From JBBSGD01 sp038254435 (lineage in GTDB: Bacteria > Actinomycetota > CADDZG01 > WHSQ01), in NCBI GenBank assembly GCA_038254435.1, contig JBBSGD010000029.1:1-29196 (forward strand): a stretch of DNA of 29,196 nucleotides, given 5' to 3'. The stretch's first letter is position 1; every line of letters begins with the position of its first letter. Below are positions 14,188-21,894 of this stretch, piece by piece. Under the pieces are notes generated by a model. The model saw only the letters and a program-made list of their open reading frames with translations. It was not told where the DNA came from and did not search any database. Position numbers and translations under genes: made by a program.

Positions 14188-14212
14188 ACGCCGGGGGGCT
14201 AGCCTCCGGCGT
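14188..14212. terminator. Hairpin between convergent genes (RTX-like and nuoN)
   Basis: ACGCCGG (14188-14194) pairs with CCGGCGT (14206-14212), extended inward by one G-U and two G-C pairs around a 5-base loop, for ten pairs in all. It lies across the stop of nuoN (14199), 38 bases past the stop of the convergent RTX-like gene. No T-run follows on either strand, so this is at best a bidirectional, non-canonical terminator. Confidence 0.4.
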
Positions 14213-15683
14213 AGAAGATGTGCGCCTTCTCGGCGGCGTCGATTAGGGGAGCCCAGTAGAGGCCGAGCACCACGGTTCCTACGGCGGCGAGGGCGACAAC
14301 GCCCTTGGCCAGAGCACCCGCCGTCACCACCGGCGCCCCCTCGTCGCGCTCCTGCATGTACATCACGACCATGATTCGCAGGTAGAAGAACGCTGCGATG
14401 GCGCTCGTTATGACACCGACGACCACCACCCACCAGTAGCCCGCCTCGATTGCGGCTCCGAACACGACCAGCTTGCCGATGAACCCCACCGTCACGGGGA
14501 CTCCGGCCAGGGACAAGAGAAACAACGACAGGGCGGCCGCCAGCAGGGGGCTCGCGTAGAAGATGCCCTTGTAGTCAGATAACCGCACGAAGCGCTCGTT
14601 GCGGCCTCCGAGCACGGCGACAACTGCGAACGCCCCGAGGACCGTGAACCCGTAAGTGACGAGGTAGAAGATCGTTCCCGAAACGCCCCTGTCGCTGGCC
14701 GCCAGAACGCCGGTGAGAACGAAGCCCGCGTGAGCGATCGACGAGTAGGCAAGGACGCGCTTGACGTCCTCCTGCACCACGGCCAGCACCGACCCCACCA
14801 CCATCGTCACGATTGCGAGGCCGATGATGATGGGTCGCCAGTCGAGGCGCACCTGGAAGAGAGCGACGTTGAGGAGCCGCAGCAGCGCCGCAAAGGCGGC
14901 GAGCTTGGTGCCCGCGGCCATGAGGCCCGTCACCGGCGACGGCGCGCCCTGATACGCGTCCGGTGTCCACATGTGAAAGGGAACGGCGGCCACCTTGAAG
15001 CCGAGCCCTATGACCAGAAAGCCTACCGCCAGGATCAAGAGCCCATATGAGCCGGGCGGATTGCTCTGCAAGAACTGGACGATGCCCGCATTGCCGGCTC
15101 CGCTGCCGTACAGGTTGGTCGATCCCACCGCGCCGTACATGAGCGCGATTCCAAGCAGGAAGAATGCCGAGGAGAACGCCCCGAGAAGGAAGTACTTCAT
15201 GGAGGCCTCCTGGCCTGCGAGGGACCCCCGCCTGAAACCGACTAGCACGTACAGGGCCACGGAAAAGGTCTCGAGCGCGAGGAACATGACGATGAGGTCC
15301 GCGGCTGCCGCCATCAGCATCATGCCGGCGACCGAGAACAGCACCAGCGCGTAGAACTCCGGTTCCTCGATCCCGTCGCGCGTCAGGTACTCGCGCGCCA
15401 GCAGGGTACTCAAGAGGCCGAAGACCGCCAGCGCAACCGTGACAAAGATGGCAAACCCGTCCGCGGCAACCGCTCCTGCAAGCTGCAGCTCGTTCTGGCC
15501 CCATCCCTGCAGCGCTAGGTAGATCGATATCAGGAAGCCGATGACGGCCATCGCCGGCAGGTACCAGCTCAACCTGCGTTCGCCGAGAAACGCCGACACC
15601 ACGATCATGATCAGCGCGGTGACCACCAGGGCCACCTCGGGCGCAATTCCGCCCAGCTGTACGTGAGGAGCGATGAACGTCAT
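14199..15683 (-). CDS. nuoN: NADH-quinone oxidoreductase subunit N (14-gene cluster)
   Basis: Antiporter-like proton-pumping subunit of complex I, 494 residues, last gene of the 14-gene operon. The pump glutamate is E138 (FLALETFSVALYVLVGF), followed by FKVAAVPFHMWTPDAYQGAP with its lysine, and DVKRVLAYSSIAHAGF. The ATG at 15683 directly abuts the nuoM stop. It pairs with the other NuoN of the window in layout but is clearly distinct in sequence, so the two operons are not a recent duplication. Confidence 0.96.
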   Translation of the reverse strand: MTFIAPHVQLGGIAPEVALVVTALIMIVVSAFLGERRLSWYLPAMAVIGFLISIYLALQGWGQNELQLAGAVAADGFAIFVTVALAVFGLLSTLLAREYLTRDGIEEPEFYALVLFSVAGMMLMAAAADLIVMFLALETFSVALYVLVGFRRGSLAGQEASMKYFLLGAFSSAFFLLGIALMYGAVGSTNLYGSGAGNAGIVQFLQSNPPGSYGLLILAVGFLVIGLGFKVAAVPFHMWTPDAYQGAPSPVTGLMAAGTKLAAFAALLRLLNVALFQVRLDWRPIIIGLAIVTMVVGSVLAVVQEDVKRVLAYSSIAHAGFVLTGVLAASDRGVSGTIFYLVTYGFTVLGAFAVVAVLGGRNERFVRLSDYKGIFYASPLLAAALSLFLLSLAGVPVTVGFIGKLVVFGAAIEAGYWWVVVVGVITSAIAAFFYLRIMVVMYMQERDEGAPVVTAGALAKGVVALAAVGTVVLGLYWAPLIDAAEKAHIFYAGG

Positions 15684-17195
15684 CTACGGCGCCTCGGCGC
15701 GGTTGGAGCCCGAACCTATGCTGCCCGGTATCACCGTGGCGTGCATCTGCCGCACCACGCGATCGGCCGCGGGATTGATTCGATCGAGAAAGGGCTTGGG
15801 GTAGACACCGATGAAGACTATGAACACGATCAGCGGCACCATGAGCACCAACTCCCGCCGAGTGATGTCGACGATTCGCACTGAGCCCATCTTGACCGGC
15901 CCGTGGAACATTCTCTGATATGCCCACAGAAGGTAGACGGCGGCGAGCACGATGCCAAAAGCTGCGGGGATCACCCACCAGTTGTAGGTGAAGTAGGTGC
16001 CGAGAAGAATGAGGAACTCGCCCACGAACCCGTTGAGGCCTGGGAGCCCGAGCGACGCAAGGACAACCACCAAGAAGAGGCCGGCCAGCACCGGCGCGCT
16101 GCGGGCGGCGCCTCCGAAGTCGCCGATCATGCGCGAGCCGCGCCGTTCGGCGAGCATGCCGACGAGCAGAAACAAGGCTCCGATCTCGAGGCCGTGATTG
16201 ACCATCTGCAGGATCCCTCCGGACAGGCCCTGCAGCGCGCCGACGAAGATTCCGAGGACGATGAAGCCTAGCTGCGCGATCGATGAATAGGCAATGAGCC
16301 GGTTGAAGTCCTTTTGCATCACCGCCACGAGGGCCCCGTAGAGGATGCCGGTGACGGCAAGCCCTATGACGACGGGGGCGAGGTCACGCGCCGCATCGGG
16401 GAACAGCGGGATACAGAAGCGGATCAGTCCGTAGGCCCCCATCTTGAGCATGACTCCCGCCAGCACCACCGCCACCGGCGTCGGTGCCTCCGCATAAGCG
16501 TCCGGTGACCACGTGTGCAGGGGCACGATTGGAATCTTGATGGCAAAGGCAGAAAAGAAAGCCAGAAACATCAAGATCTGCGCGCTTAGAGGCAAGGGCG
16601 TGCCCAGCAGTGCCTGATAACCGAATGTGTGCTGTCCGGCGGAGGAGAAGTACAGGTACAGGATCGCGGCGAGCATGAACAGGGAGCCCACCAGCGTATA
16701 GAGAAAGAACTTGACCGCTGCGTAAAGACGCCGCTCGCCGCCCCACATGCCGATGAGGAAGTACATGGGCACCAGCGACGCTTCCCAAAACAGATAGAAG
16801 AGGAAGAGATCGAGTGAGCAGAACGTCCCCAGCATGGCGGTTTCGAGCGCGAGCAGGAAACCGAAATAGGGCTTCACGAGCCTCGTGATGCTGCGGGACG
16901 CGAGGATAGCTATGGGCATGAGAAAGGTAGTCAACAACGTCAACCACAAGCTGACGCCGTCAACGCCGGTTTCGTAGCGAATCCCCCACTGAGGAATCCA
17001 CCCCGCCGACGAGCCGAGTTGAAACCCCGGGGCGCTTGCGTCGAACTGCGACAGGACGATCACCGACAAGACGAAAGCAATCAGCGACGCGCCCAGCGCG
17101 GCCGCTCGCACGAGCGTGTCCTTCTCCTTCGGTATGAAACCAATCAGAATCGCGCCGGCAAGGGGAATGAAGACCATTGCGTCGAGCCACGTCAC
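15684..17195 (-). CDS. nuoM: NADH-quinone oxidoreductase subunit M (14-gene cluster)
   Basis: Antiporter-like proton-pumping subunit, 503 residues. It has E138 in FYLFWEASLVPMYFLIG, the VPLHTWSPDAYAEAPTPVA lysine-helix region and DFNRLIAYSSIAQLGF. The GTG at 17195 overlaps the nuoL stop (GTGA), so translation is coupled. It is a full-length family member with no oddities. Confidence 0.96.
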   Translation of the reverse strand: MTWLDAMVFIPLAGAILIGFIPKEKDTLVRAAALGASLIAFVLSVIVLSQFDASAPGFQLGSSAGWIPQWGIRYETGVDGVSLWLTLLTTFLMPIAILASRSITRLVKPYFGFLLALETAMLGTFCSLDLFLFYLFWEASLVPMYFLIGMWGGERRLYAAVKFFLYTLVGSLFMLAAILYLYFSSAGQHTFGYQALLGTPLPLSAQILMFLAFFSAFAIKIPIVPLHTWSPDAYAEAPTPVAVVLAGVMLKMGAYGLIRFCIPLFPDAARDLAPVVIGLAVTGILYGALVAVMQKDFNRLIAYSSIAQLGFIVLGIFVGALQGLSGGILQMVNHGLEIGALFLLVGMLAERRGSRMIGDFGGAARSAPVLAGLFLVVVLASLGLPGLNGFVGEFLILLGTYFTYNWWVIPAAFGIVLAAVYLLWAYQRMFHGPVKMGSVRIVDITRRELVLMVPLIVFIVFIGVYPKPFLDRINPAADRVVRQMHATVIPGSIGSGSNRAEAP

Positions 17196-19183
17196 GAAAT
17201 CGTCACTCCCAACACCAACAGGCCCGAGATCACAACCACGCCGATCAAGAACAGTGCCGCGTAGTTACGCACGAAACCTGATTGCAAGCGCCGCGATCCC
17301 TCGGCCGTGCGCGCGATGCCCCAGCCCGTCCCATTTACCAGTCCATCGAAGAAGCGCGGGTCGACCGCGTCTGCAAAGAACGCCGACATGGACTTCCCAG
17401 GCAGCACGATCGCGCGGCCGTAGAGCTCGTCGACGTAAAACTTGGACCGAGACGCGTTGACCAAAAAGGCCCAGCGCGGATAAAGGCGCTCACGGCGCTC
17501 TTGCGATCCGGTTGCCCCGTAGAGAAACCGAGCGACGAGGATGCCGGCTACGGAGACGACGAGCGATATCAACGCGAACAGCACCGCCGTGCCGCCGGCA
17601 AGGTCCTTGACGCCTCCAAGGACCGGGCCGAGCCAGTGTTCGAGGCTCGTGAGCCCCGGGAGGTTGAAAAGGCCGCCGGCAAACGCACCGACGGCCAGGA
17701 CTCCAAGCGGCACGACCATGAGCTTCGGCGCGTCGTGAGCGTGGTCGACCTCGGCGCTGCGTGCAGTGCCCTCGAAGATCGAGAAGTAAAGGCGGAACAT
17801 GTAGAAAGCGGTGAGCCCGGCGGTGACGAGGCCGATGGCCCACAGCGCGTAGCTGCCGTCTGCCCACGCTGCGCTGAGGATGGCGTCCTTGGAGAAGAAA
17901 CCCGAGAAGGGCACGATGCCCGAGATCGCAAGAGTCCCAACGAGGAAGGTAAGCGCGGTGATCGGCATCTTCCTGCGCAGTCCGCCCATACGTCGCATGT
18001 CGATCTGGTCGGACATCGCGTGCATGACCGCGCCGGCGCCGAGGAACAGCAGTGCCTTGAAGAAGGCATGCGTCACGAGGTGAAAGATGCCGTACGAATA
18101 GGAGCGCACTCCTTCCGCCAGGAACATGTAGCCGATCTGCGACACGGTGGAATAGGCGAGCACGCGCTTGATGTCGTAGGCGGTGCAGGCCATGAGCGCC
18201 GCCCACAGGGCCGTCACGGCGCCGATCCAGCCGACGACCTCGAGAGCAGCCGTCGACGCCGAGAACACCGGGCTCAGCCGGGCGACAACGTAGACGCCCG
18301 CGGTCACCATCGTGGCTGCGTGGATGAGGGCCGAGACGGGCGTAGGACCCTCCATGGCGTCGGGCAGCCACACATAGAGCGGAATCTGCGCGCTCTTTCC
18401 GGTAGCACCCGCAAACATCAGCAGGGCGAAGACCGTGAGGATTCCCGAGCCGGCCGCCCCGGCCCCCGCGTTGATCTGCCCGAAGGTGACTCCGCCAAAG
18501 GTCACGAACGCCACGAAGATCCCGATCAGAAAGGCGAAGTCGCCGATGCGGTTGACGATGAAGGCCTTCTTGGCCGCGTTGGCGGCGATGTCGCGAGTGA
18601 ACCAGAAGCCGATCAGCAGATAAGAGCACAGGCCGACGCCCTCCCACCCCACGTACATGAGCGGCAGGTTCTCGGCGAGGACCAAAAGGAGCATCGAGGC
18701 TGCGAAGAGAGCGAAGTAGCCAAAGTAGGTAGCGAAACGGTCGTCCGCGGCCATGTAACCAATCGAGTAGAGGAAAATGAGCGTTCCCACTCCGGTCACC
18801 ACGAGACACATGACCGTCGATAGCGGGTCCACGAGGAGATTGACGCCGGCATTGAACCCGCCGACGTGCATCCACTCGAAGAGGTGAACCGTGACGGACC
18901 GGCTCGCGCCGGAGGATGCAAGAAGCGAGAAGAGCTGAACGAGCGCGAGCACGAACGCGCCCGCCATGGAGCCTGCAGCGAGCCAGCCCGGCCACACCGG
19001 AACCCGTCTGCCGCCGGCGGGCGCCGGGGTCGTTCCTGCTCCCACCGCGGCCGGTTCGACGTCGCGCTGAATCAGCTTGGCGGTAACGAGCAGAACGATT
19101 GCGACGGTCAGAGGGAGCGCGACTATGAGCCCCGAAGTCAATGTGAAGGGGCCGGCCGGAGACGAAGGCATAGCGAGGCTCAC
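17192..19183 (-). CDS. nuoL: NADH-quinone oxidoreductase subunit L (14-gene cluster)
   Basis: Distal antiporter-like subunit with the long lateral helix, 663 residues. Core motifs: VGWEGVGLCSYLLIGFW with E181, GKSAQIPLYVWLPDAMEGPT and DIKRVLAYSTVSQIGYM. The C-terminus carries FYVDELYGRAIVLPG and a final membrane helix. The start is GTG at 19183, preceded by AAAGGGTGT; a downstream ATG (19171) is the alternative. A Pro/Gly-rich insert near residues 43-60, between the first two membrane segments, is longer than in the other copy. Forty bases separate it from nuoK. Confidence 0.95.
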   Translation of the reverse strand: MSLAMPSSPAGPFTLTSGLIVALPLTVAIVLLVTAKLIQRDVEPAAVGAGTTPAPAGGRRVPVWPGWLAAGSMAGAFVLALVQLFSLLASSGASRSVTVHLFEWMHVGGFNAGVNLLVDPLSTVMCLVVTGVGTLIFLYSIGYMAADDRFATYFGYFALFAASMLLLVLAENLPLMYVGWEGVGLCSYLLIGFWFTRDIAANAAKKAFIVNRIGDFAFLIGIFVAFVTFGGVTFGQINAGAGAAGSGILTVFALLMFAGATGKSAQIPLYVWLPDAMEGPTPVSALIHAATMVTAGVYVVARLSPVFSASTAALEVVGWIGAVTALWAALMACTAYDIKRVLAYSTVSQIGYMFLAEGVRSYSYGIFHLVTHAFFKALLFLGAGAVMHAMSDQIDMRRMGGLRRKMPITALTFLVGTLAISGIVPFSGFFSKDAILSAAWADGSYALWAIGLVTAGLTAFYMFRLYFSIFEGTARSAEVDHAHDAPKLMVVPLGVLAVGAFAGGLFNLPGLTSLEHWLGPVLGGVKDLAGGTAVLFALISLVVSVAGILVARFLYGATGSQERRERLYPRWAFLVNASRSKFYVDELYGRAIVLPGKSMSAFFADAVDPRFFDGLVNGTGWGIARTAEGSRRLQSGFVRNYAALFLIGVVVISGLLVLGVTIS

Positions 19184-19223
19184 GCCGGTACACCCTTTCG
19201 ATGCTCGGGCGGGGCGCTCGAGT

Positions 19224-19532
19224 TCACCATTTGAGGAGGTTCACCTCGTCCACGTTCGCGCTGGCGCGGCGTCTGAAGATGGCCACAATGATCGCCAGCC
19301 CGACCACAACCTCGGCCGCCGCCACGACCAGCACGAAGAACACAAGCACTTGACCGTCGATCTGGCCGAGTGTTCGGGCGAAGGTCACGAATATCAGGTT
19401 CACCGCGTTGAGCATCAGCTCTATGAACATGAAGATCACGATTGCGTTGCGGCGCACGAGCACGCCGACCACGCCGATCGTGAACATGAGGCCGGCCAGA
19501 ATGAGGTAGTAGCCGGCTCCGACGGAGCTCAT
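19224..19532 (-). CDS. nuoK: NADH-quinone oxidoreductase subunit K (14-gene cluster)
   Basis: Three-helix membrane subunit, 102 residues, with the two proton-path glutamates E38 (FMFIELMLNAVNL) and E74 (VAAAEVVVGLA) at the classical 36-residue spacing. The frame is open further upstream, but the ATG at 19532 has a strong GGGAGGAGG site and starts at the family N-terminus. It is 46 bases downstream of nuoJ, one of three real gaps in the operon. Confidence 0.96.
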   Translation of the reverse strand: MSSVGAGYYLILAGLMFTIGVVGVLVRRNAIVIFMFIELMLNAVNLIFVTFARTLGQIDGQVLVFFVLVVAAAEVVVGLAIIVAIFRRRASANVDEVNLLKW

Positions 19533-19578
19533 GATGCCTCCTCCCGCGCGTTCTCCTTGCGAGCCACGTTCACAATGG

Positions 19579-20190
19579 TCACCGTCGGTCCGCCACGGCC
19601 GGCTCGCGCAGCTCCCGATCCTCGGCCTGCTCCCGCGCTTCGTCATTGCGGCTGTGGCCGATGCCTCCGATGCGTCTCGCCAGCACCATCACGCCGACGA
19701 TCGCCACCACGAGGAGCACTGAGGTCACCTCAAACGGCAGCAGGTAGGTGCTGAACAGCGAGTTGGCGACCGAGTTGACGTTACCCGGGTCTTTGTTGAT
19801 ACCGTCGAGCGCGCTTGCTCCCCCAGTGCGTGCTCCTCCGATGAGCGCCGCTCCCTTGACCACCCCGTAGATCACCTCGGCGGCGAGAAGCGCCCCCAGC
19901 CCAATCGCAAAGGGCCGCTGAATGGGAAGCGGTTCGATGAGGGCCTCGCGCTCGTCGACGCCGAGCAGCATGATAACGAAGAGAAACAGCACCATGATGG
20001 CGCCCGCGTAGACGATCACCTGAATCGCAGCAAGGAAGTAGGCCCCCTGCAAGAGGAACGCCACGGCCAGAGCAATCTGCGTGGCTACCAAGAAGAGCGC
20101 GATGTGCACTGCGTTGCGTGCGAACAGCATCGCAATGGAGGACCCGAGCGCGACGATGAACGTCAATGCGAAGAGGACGATAACCAACAC
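19579..20190 (-). CDS. nuoJ: NADH-quinone oxidoreductase subunit J (14-gene cluster)
   Basis: Membrane subunit J, 203 residues. The start is a GTG at 20190 that shares a base with the nuoI stop (TAGTG); the open frame above it is only nuoI read out of frame. Core motif: AIQVIVYAGAIMVLFLFVIM (third helix). The last helix is STYLLPFEVTSVLLVVAIVG. Residues from about 180 form a charged, hydrophilic tail (SRNDEAREQAEDRELREPAV) absent from the other NuoJ. Confidence 0.93.
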   Translation of the reverse strand: MLVIVLFALTFIVALGSSIAMLFARNAVHIALFLVATQIALAVAFLLQGAYFLAAIQVIVYAGAIMVLFLFVIMLLGVDEREALIEPLPIQRPFAIGLGALLAAEVIYGVVKGAALIGGARTGGASALDGINKDPGNVNSVANSLFSTYLLPFEVTSVLLVVAIVGVMVLARRIGGIGHSRNDEAREQAEDRELREPAVADRR

Positions 20191-20702
20191 TAGTGCGCGT
20201 CCTTCGCCTTCGAGGGAAGCAGCTTTGGCATGTTTGACTCCGGAGGCAGCTCCTTGTCGGTTTGCCAGTGCCGCTCGATGGGCTCGTCGACGATGAGCTG
20301 CTCCTTGGTGTAGATGAGCCCCTCGCGCGAAGAGCCCGATAGCTCGTACTCGGTCGACATCAGAAGTGCCTCGGTCGGACATGCCTCGACGCACAGCCCA
20401 CAGAAGATGCATCGGAGGTAGTTGATCTGGTAGACCTGCGCGTATCGCTCACCCGGAGAGAAGCGCGCCTCTGGGGTGTTCTCTGCTGCTACTACCTGAA
20501 TCGCGTCGGCCGGGCATACCCCTGCACACAGCTCGCATCCAATGCACTTCTCGAGCCCGTCGGGGTGGCGGTCGAGATAGTGCCGTCCCTTGAAGCGCGC
20601 AAAGGGACGGCGCCGCACTTCGGGATACGACACGGTCTCCTTCTTGACGAATACGTTCTTGATGACGACTCTGAGGCCGGTGAGGATCTCAGGCAGAGCC
20701 AC
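20190..20702 (-). CDS. nuoI: NADH-quinone oxidoreductase subunit I (14-gene cluster)
   Basis: Ferredoxin-like subunit with clusters N6a and N6b, 170 residues, normal size. Ligands are C53, C56, C59, C63 and C98, C101, C104, C108. The GTG start at 20702 lies inside the end of nuoH (14-base overlap) and is supported by the family N-terminus ALPEILTGLRVVIKNVF. It lacks the repeat tail of its paralogue, which makes that tail specific to the 11-gene complex. Confidence 0.95.
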   Translation of the reverse strand: MALPEILTGLRVVIKNVFVKKETVSYPEVRRRPFARFKGRHYLDRHPDGLEKCIGCELCAGVCPADAIQVVAAENTPEARFSPGERYAQVYQINYLRCIFCGLCVEACPTEALLMSTEYELSGSSREGLIYTKEQLIVDEPIERHWQTDKELPPESNMPKLLPSKAKDAH

Positions 20703-21894
20703 GCGTCAACCTCCCTTGCCGCGCCATTGCCTGTTTCAATCTCGGATCCCCGCGTCCGATCCACAACACAACAATCACGAAGAGCACTGCAAACATGCCG
20801 AGGCGCACGCCGCGATTGACGCCGGGAGTATTCACTACGGCGGTGACCACGATCCACGCCAGCGCAGCCGGTATCAGCCGCTTCCAGCCCAGCCACATCA
20901 AGCGGTCATAGCGCAGCCGCGGAAGCGTGGCCCGCAGCCAGATGAAGACGTAGACGAACACAGATGTTTTGACGACGAACCACACGATTGGCCACAACCA
21001 CGTGAGAAAGCCAAAGCCGGGCCCGTCCCACCCTCCGAAGAACAACGTCGCCGTCATGGCCGAGATGACGATCACGTGGATGTACTCGCCGAGGAAGAAC
21101 ATCGCGAAGCGAATTCCCGAGTACTCGGTGTGATAGCCGGCAACGAGCTCCGTCTCCGCCTCGGGCAGGTCGAACGGCGCCCTGTTGGTCTCGGCGATGC
21201 CCGCTATGAAAAAGATGAAGAAGGCGGGCCACTGCGACCAGATGTACCAGTTGGGCACGAAACGGAACAAGTGCGTTATCTGTTCGAGCACGGGGATGCC
21301 GTCGAAGAAAGTGACGTTGTGGATGTGACCGACTTGCGCATTCACGATGTCGAGCGTGGACAGGCTTCCAGTGGCAAGGACGACCGGCACGAGTGAGAGC
21401 CCCATGGCGACCTCGTAGGAGATCAGCTGCGCGCTCGAACGGATTCCGCCGAGCAGCGGGTACTTCGAGCCGGAGGCCCAGCCCGCAAGGACGATCCCGT
21501 ACACGCCGAGCGAGCCCATCGCGAGGAAGTAGAGGATCGCGATGTTGAGATTGCTGACGATGAAGCTGACATGGTGACCGGCGATCGTGACTTGGCCGCC
21601 AAACGGCACGACCGCGAAGGCGAGGAAAGCGGGCACCATGCTGGCAATTGGGGCGAGCGCATAGGTCCACTTGTCGGCGGTGATCGGCCGGAAGTCTTCC
21701 TTGAAGAACAGCTTTATCCCGTCGGCCAGCGTCTGGAGGAGCCCGTAGGGGCCCCAGCGGTTGGGACCGATGCGTGACTGCATGTCGGCGAGCACTTTGC
21801 GTTCTGCATAGACGAGGAAGATGGTCGTCAGCATCAGCGCGCCGAATGCCACGACTACCTTGATCAGCCCGATGAGGATGAGCGCCCAGGGCAT
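20689..21894 (-). CDS. nuoH: NADH-quinone oxidoreductase subunit H (14-gene cluster)
   Basis: Quinone-tunnel membrane subunit, 401 residues. It has the canonical first loop (YAERKVLADMQSRIGPNRWG), LADGIKLFFKEDFRP, the GSKYPLLGGIRSSAQ loop and ETNRAPFDLPEAETELVAGY. The C-terminus extends about 40 residues beyond the usual end, with one more hydrophobic segment and a basic tail, as in other actinobacterial NuoH proteins. The ATG at 21894 shares a base with the nuoG stop. Confidence 0.95.
   Translation of the reverse strand: MPWALILIGLIKVVVAFGALMLTTIFLVYAERKVLADMQSRIGPNRWGPYGLLQTLADGIKLFFKEDFRPITADKWTYALAPIASMVPAFLAFAVVPFGGQVTIAGHHVSFIVSNLNIAILYFLAMGSLGVYGIVLAGWASGSKYPLLGGIRSSAQLISYEVAMGLSLVPVVLATGSLSTLDIVNAQVGHIHNVTFFDGIPVLEQITHLFRFVPNWYIWSQWPAFFIFFIAGIAETNRAPFDLPEAETELVAGYHTEYSGIRFAMFFLGEYIHVIVISAMTATLFFGGWDGPGFGFLTWLWPIVWFVVKTSVFVYVFIWLRATLPRLRYDRLMWLGWKRLIPAALAWIVVTAVVNTPGVNRGVRLGMFAVLFVIVVLWIGRGDPRLKQAMARQGRLTRGSA

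Noticed and set aside
17282..18823. Plus-strand reading frame of 513 codons opposite nuoL
   Set aside because: Shadow of nuoL in a GC-rich sequence; composition is dominated by Arg, Glu, His and Asp with no domain.
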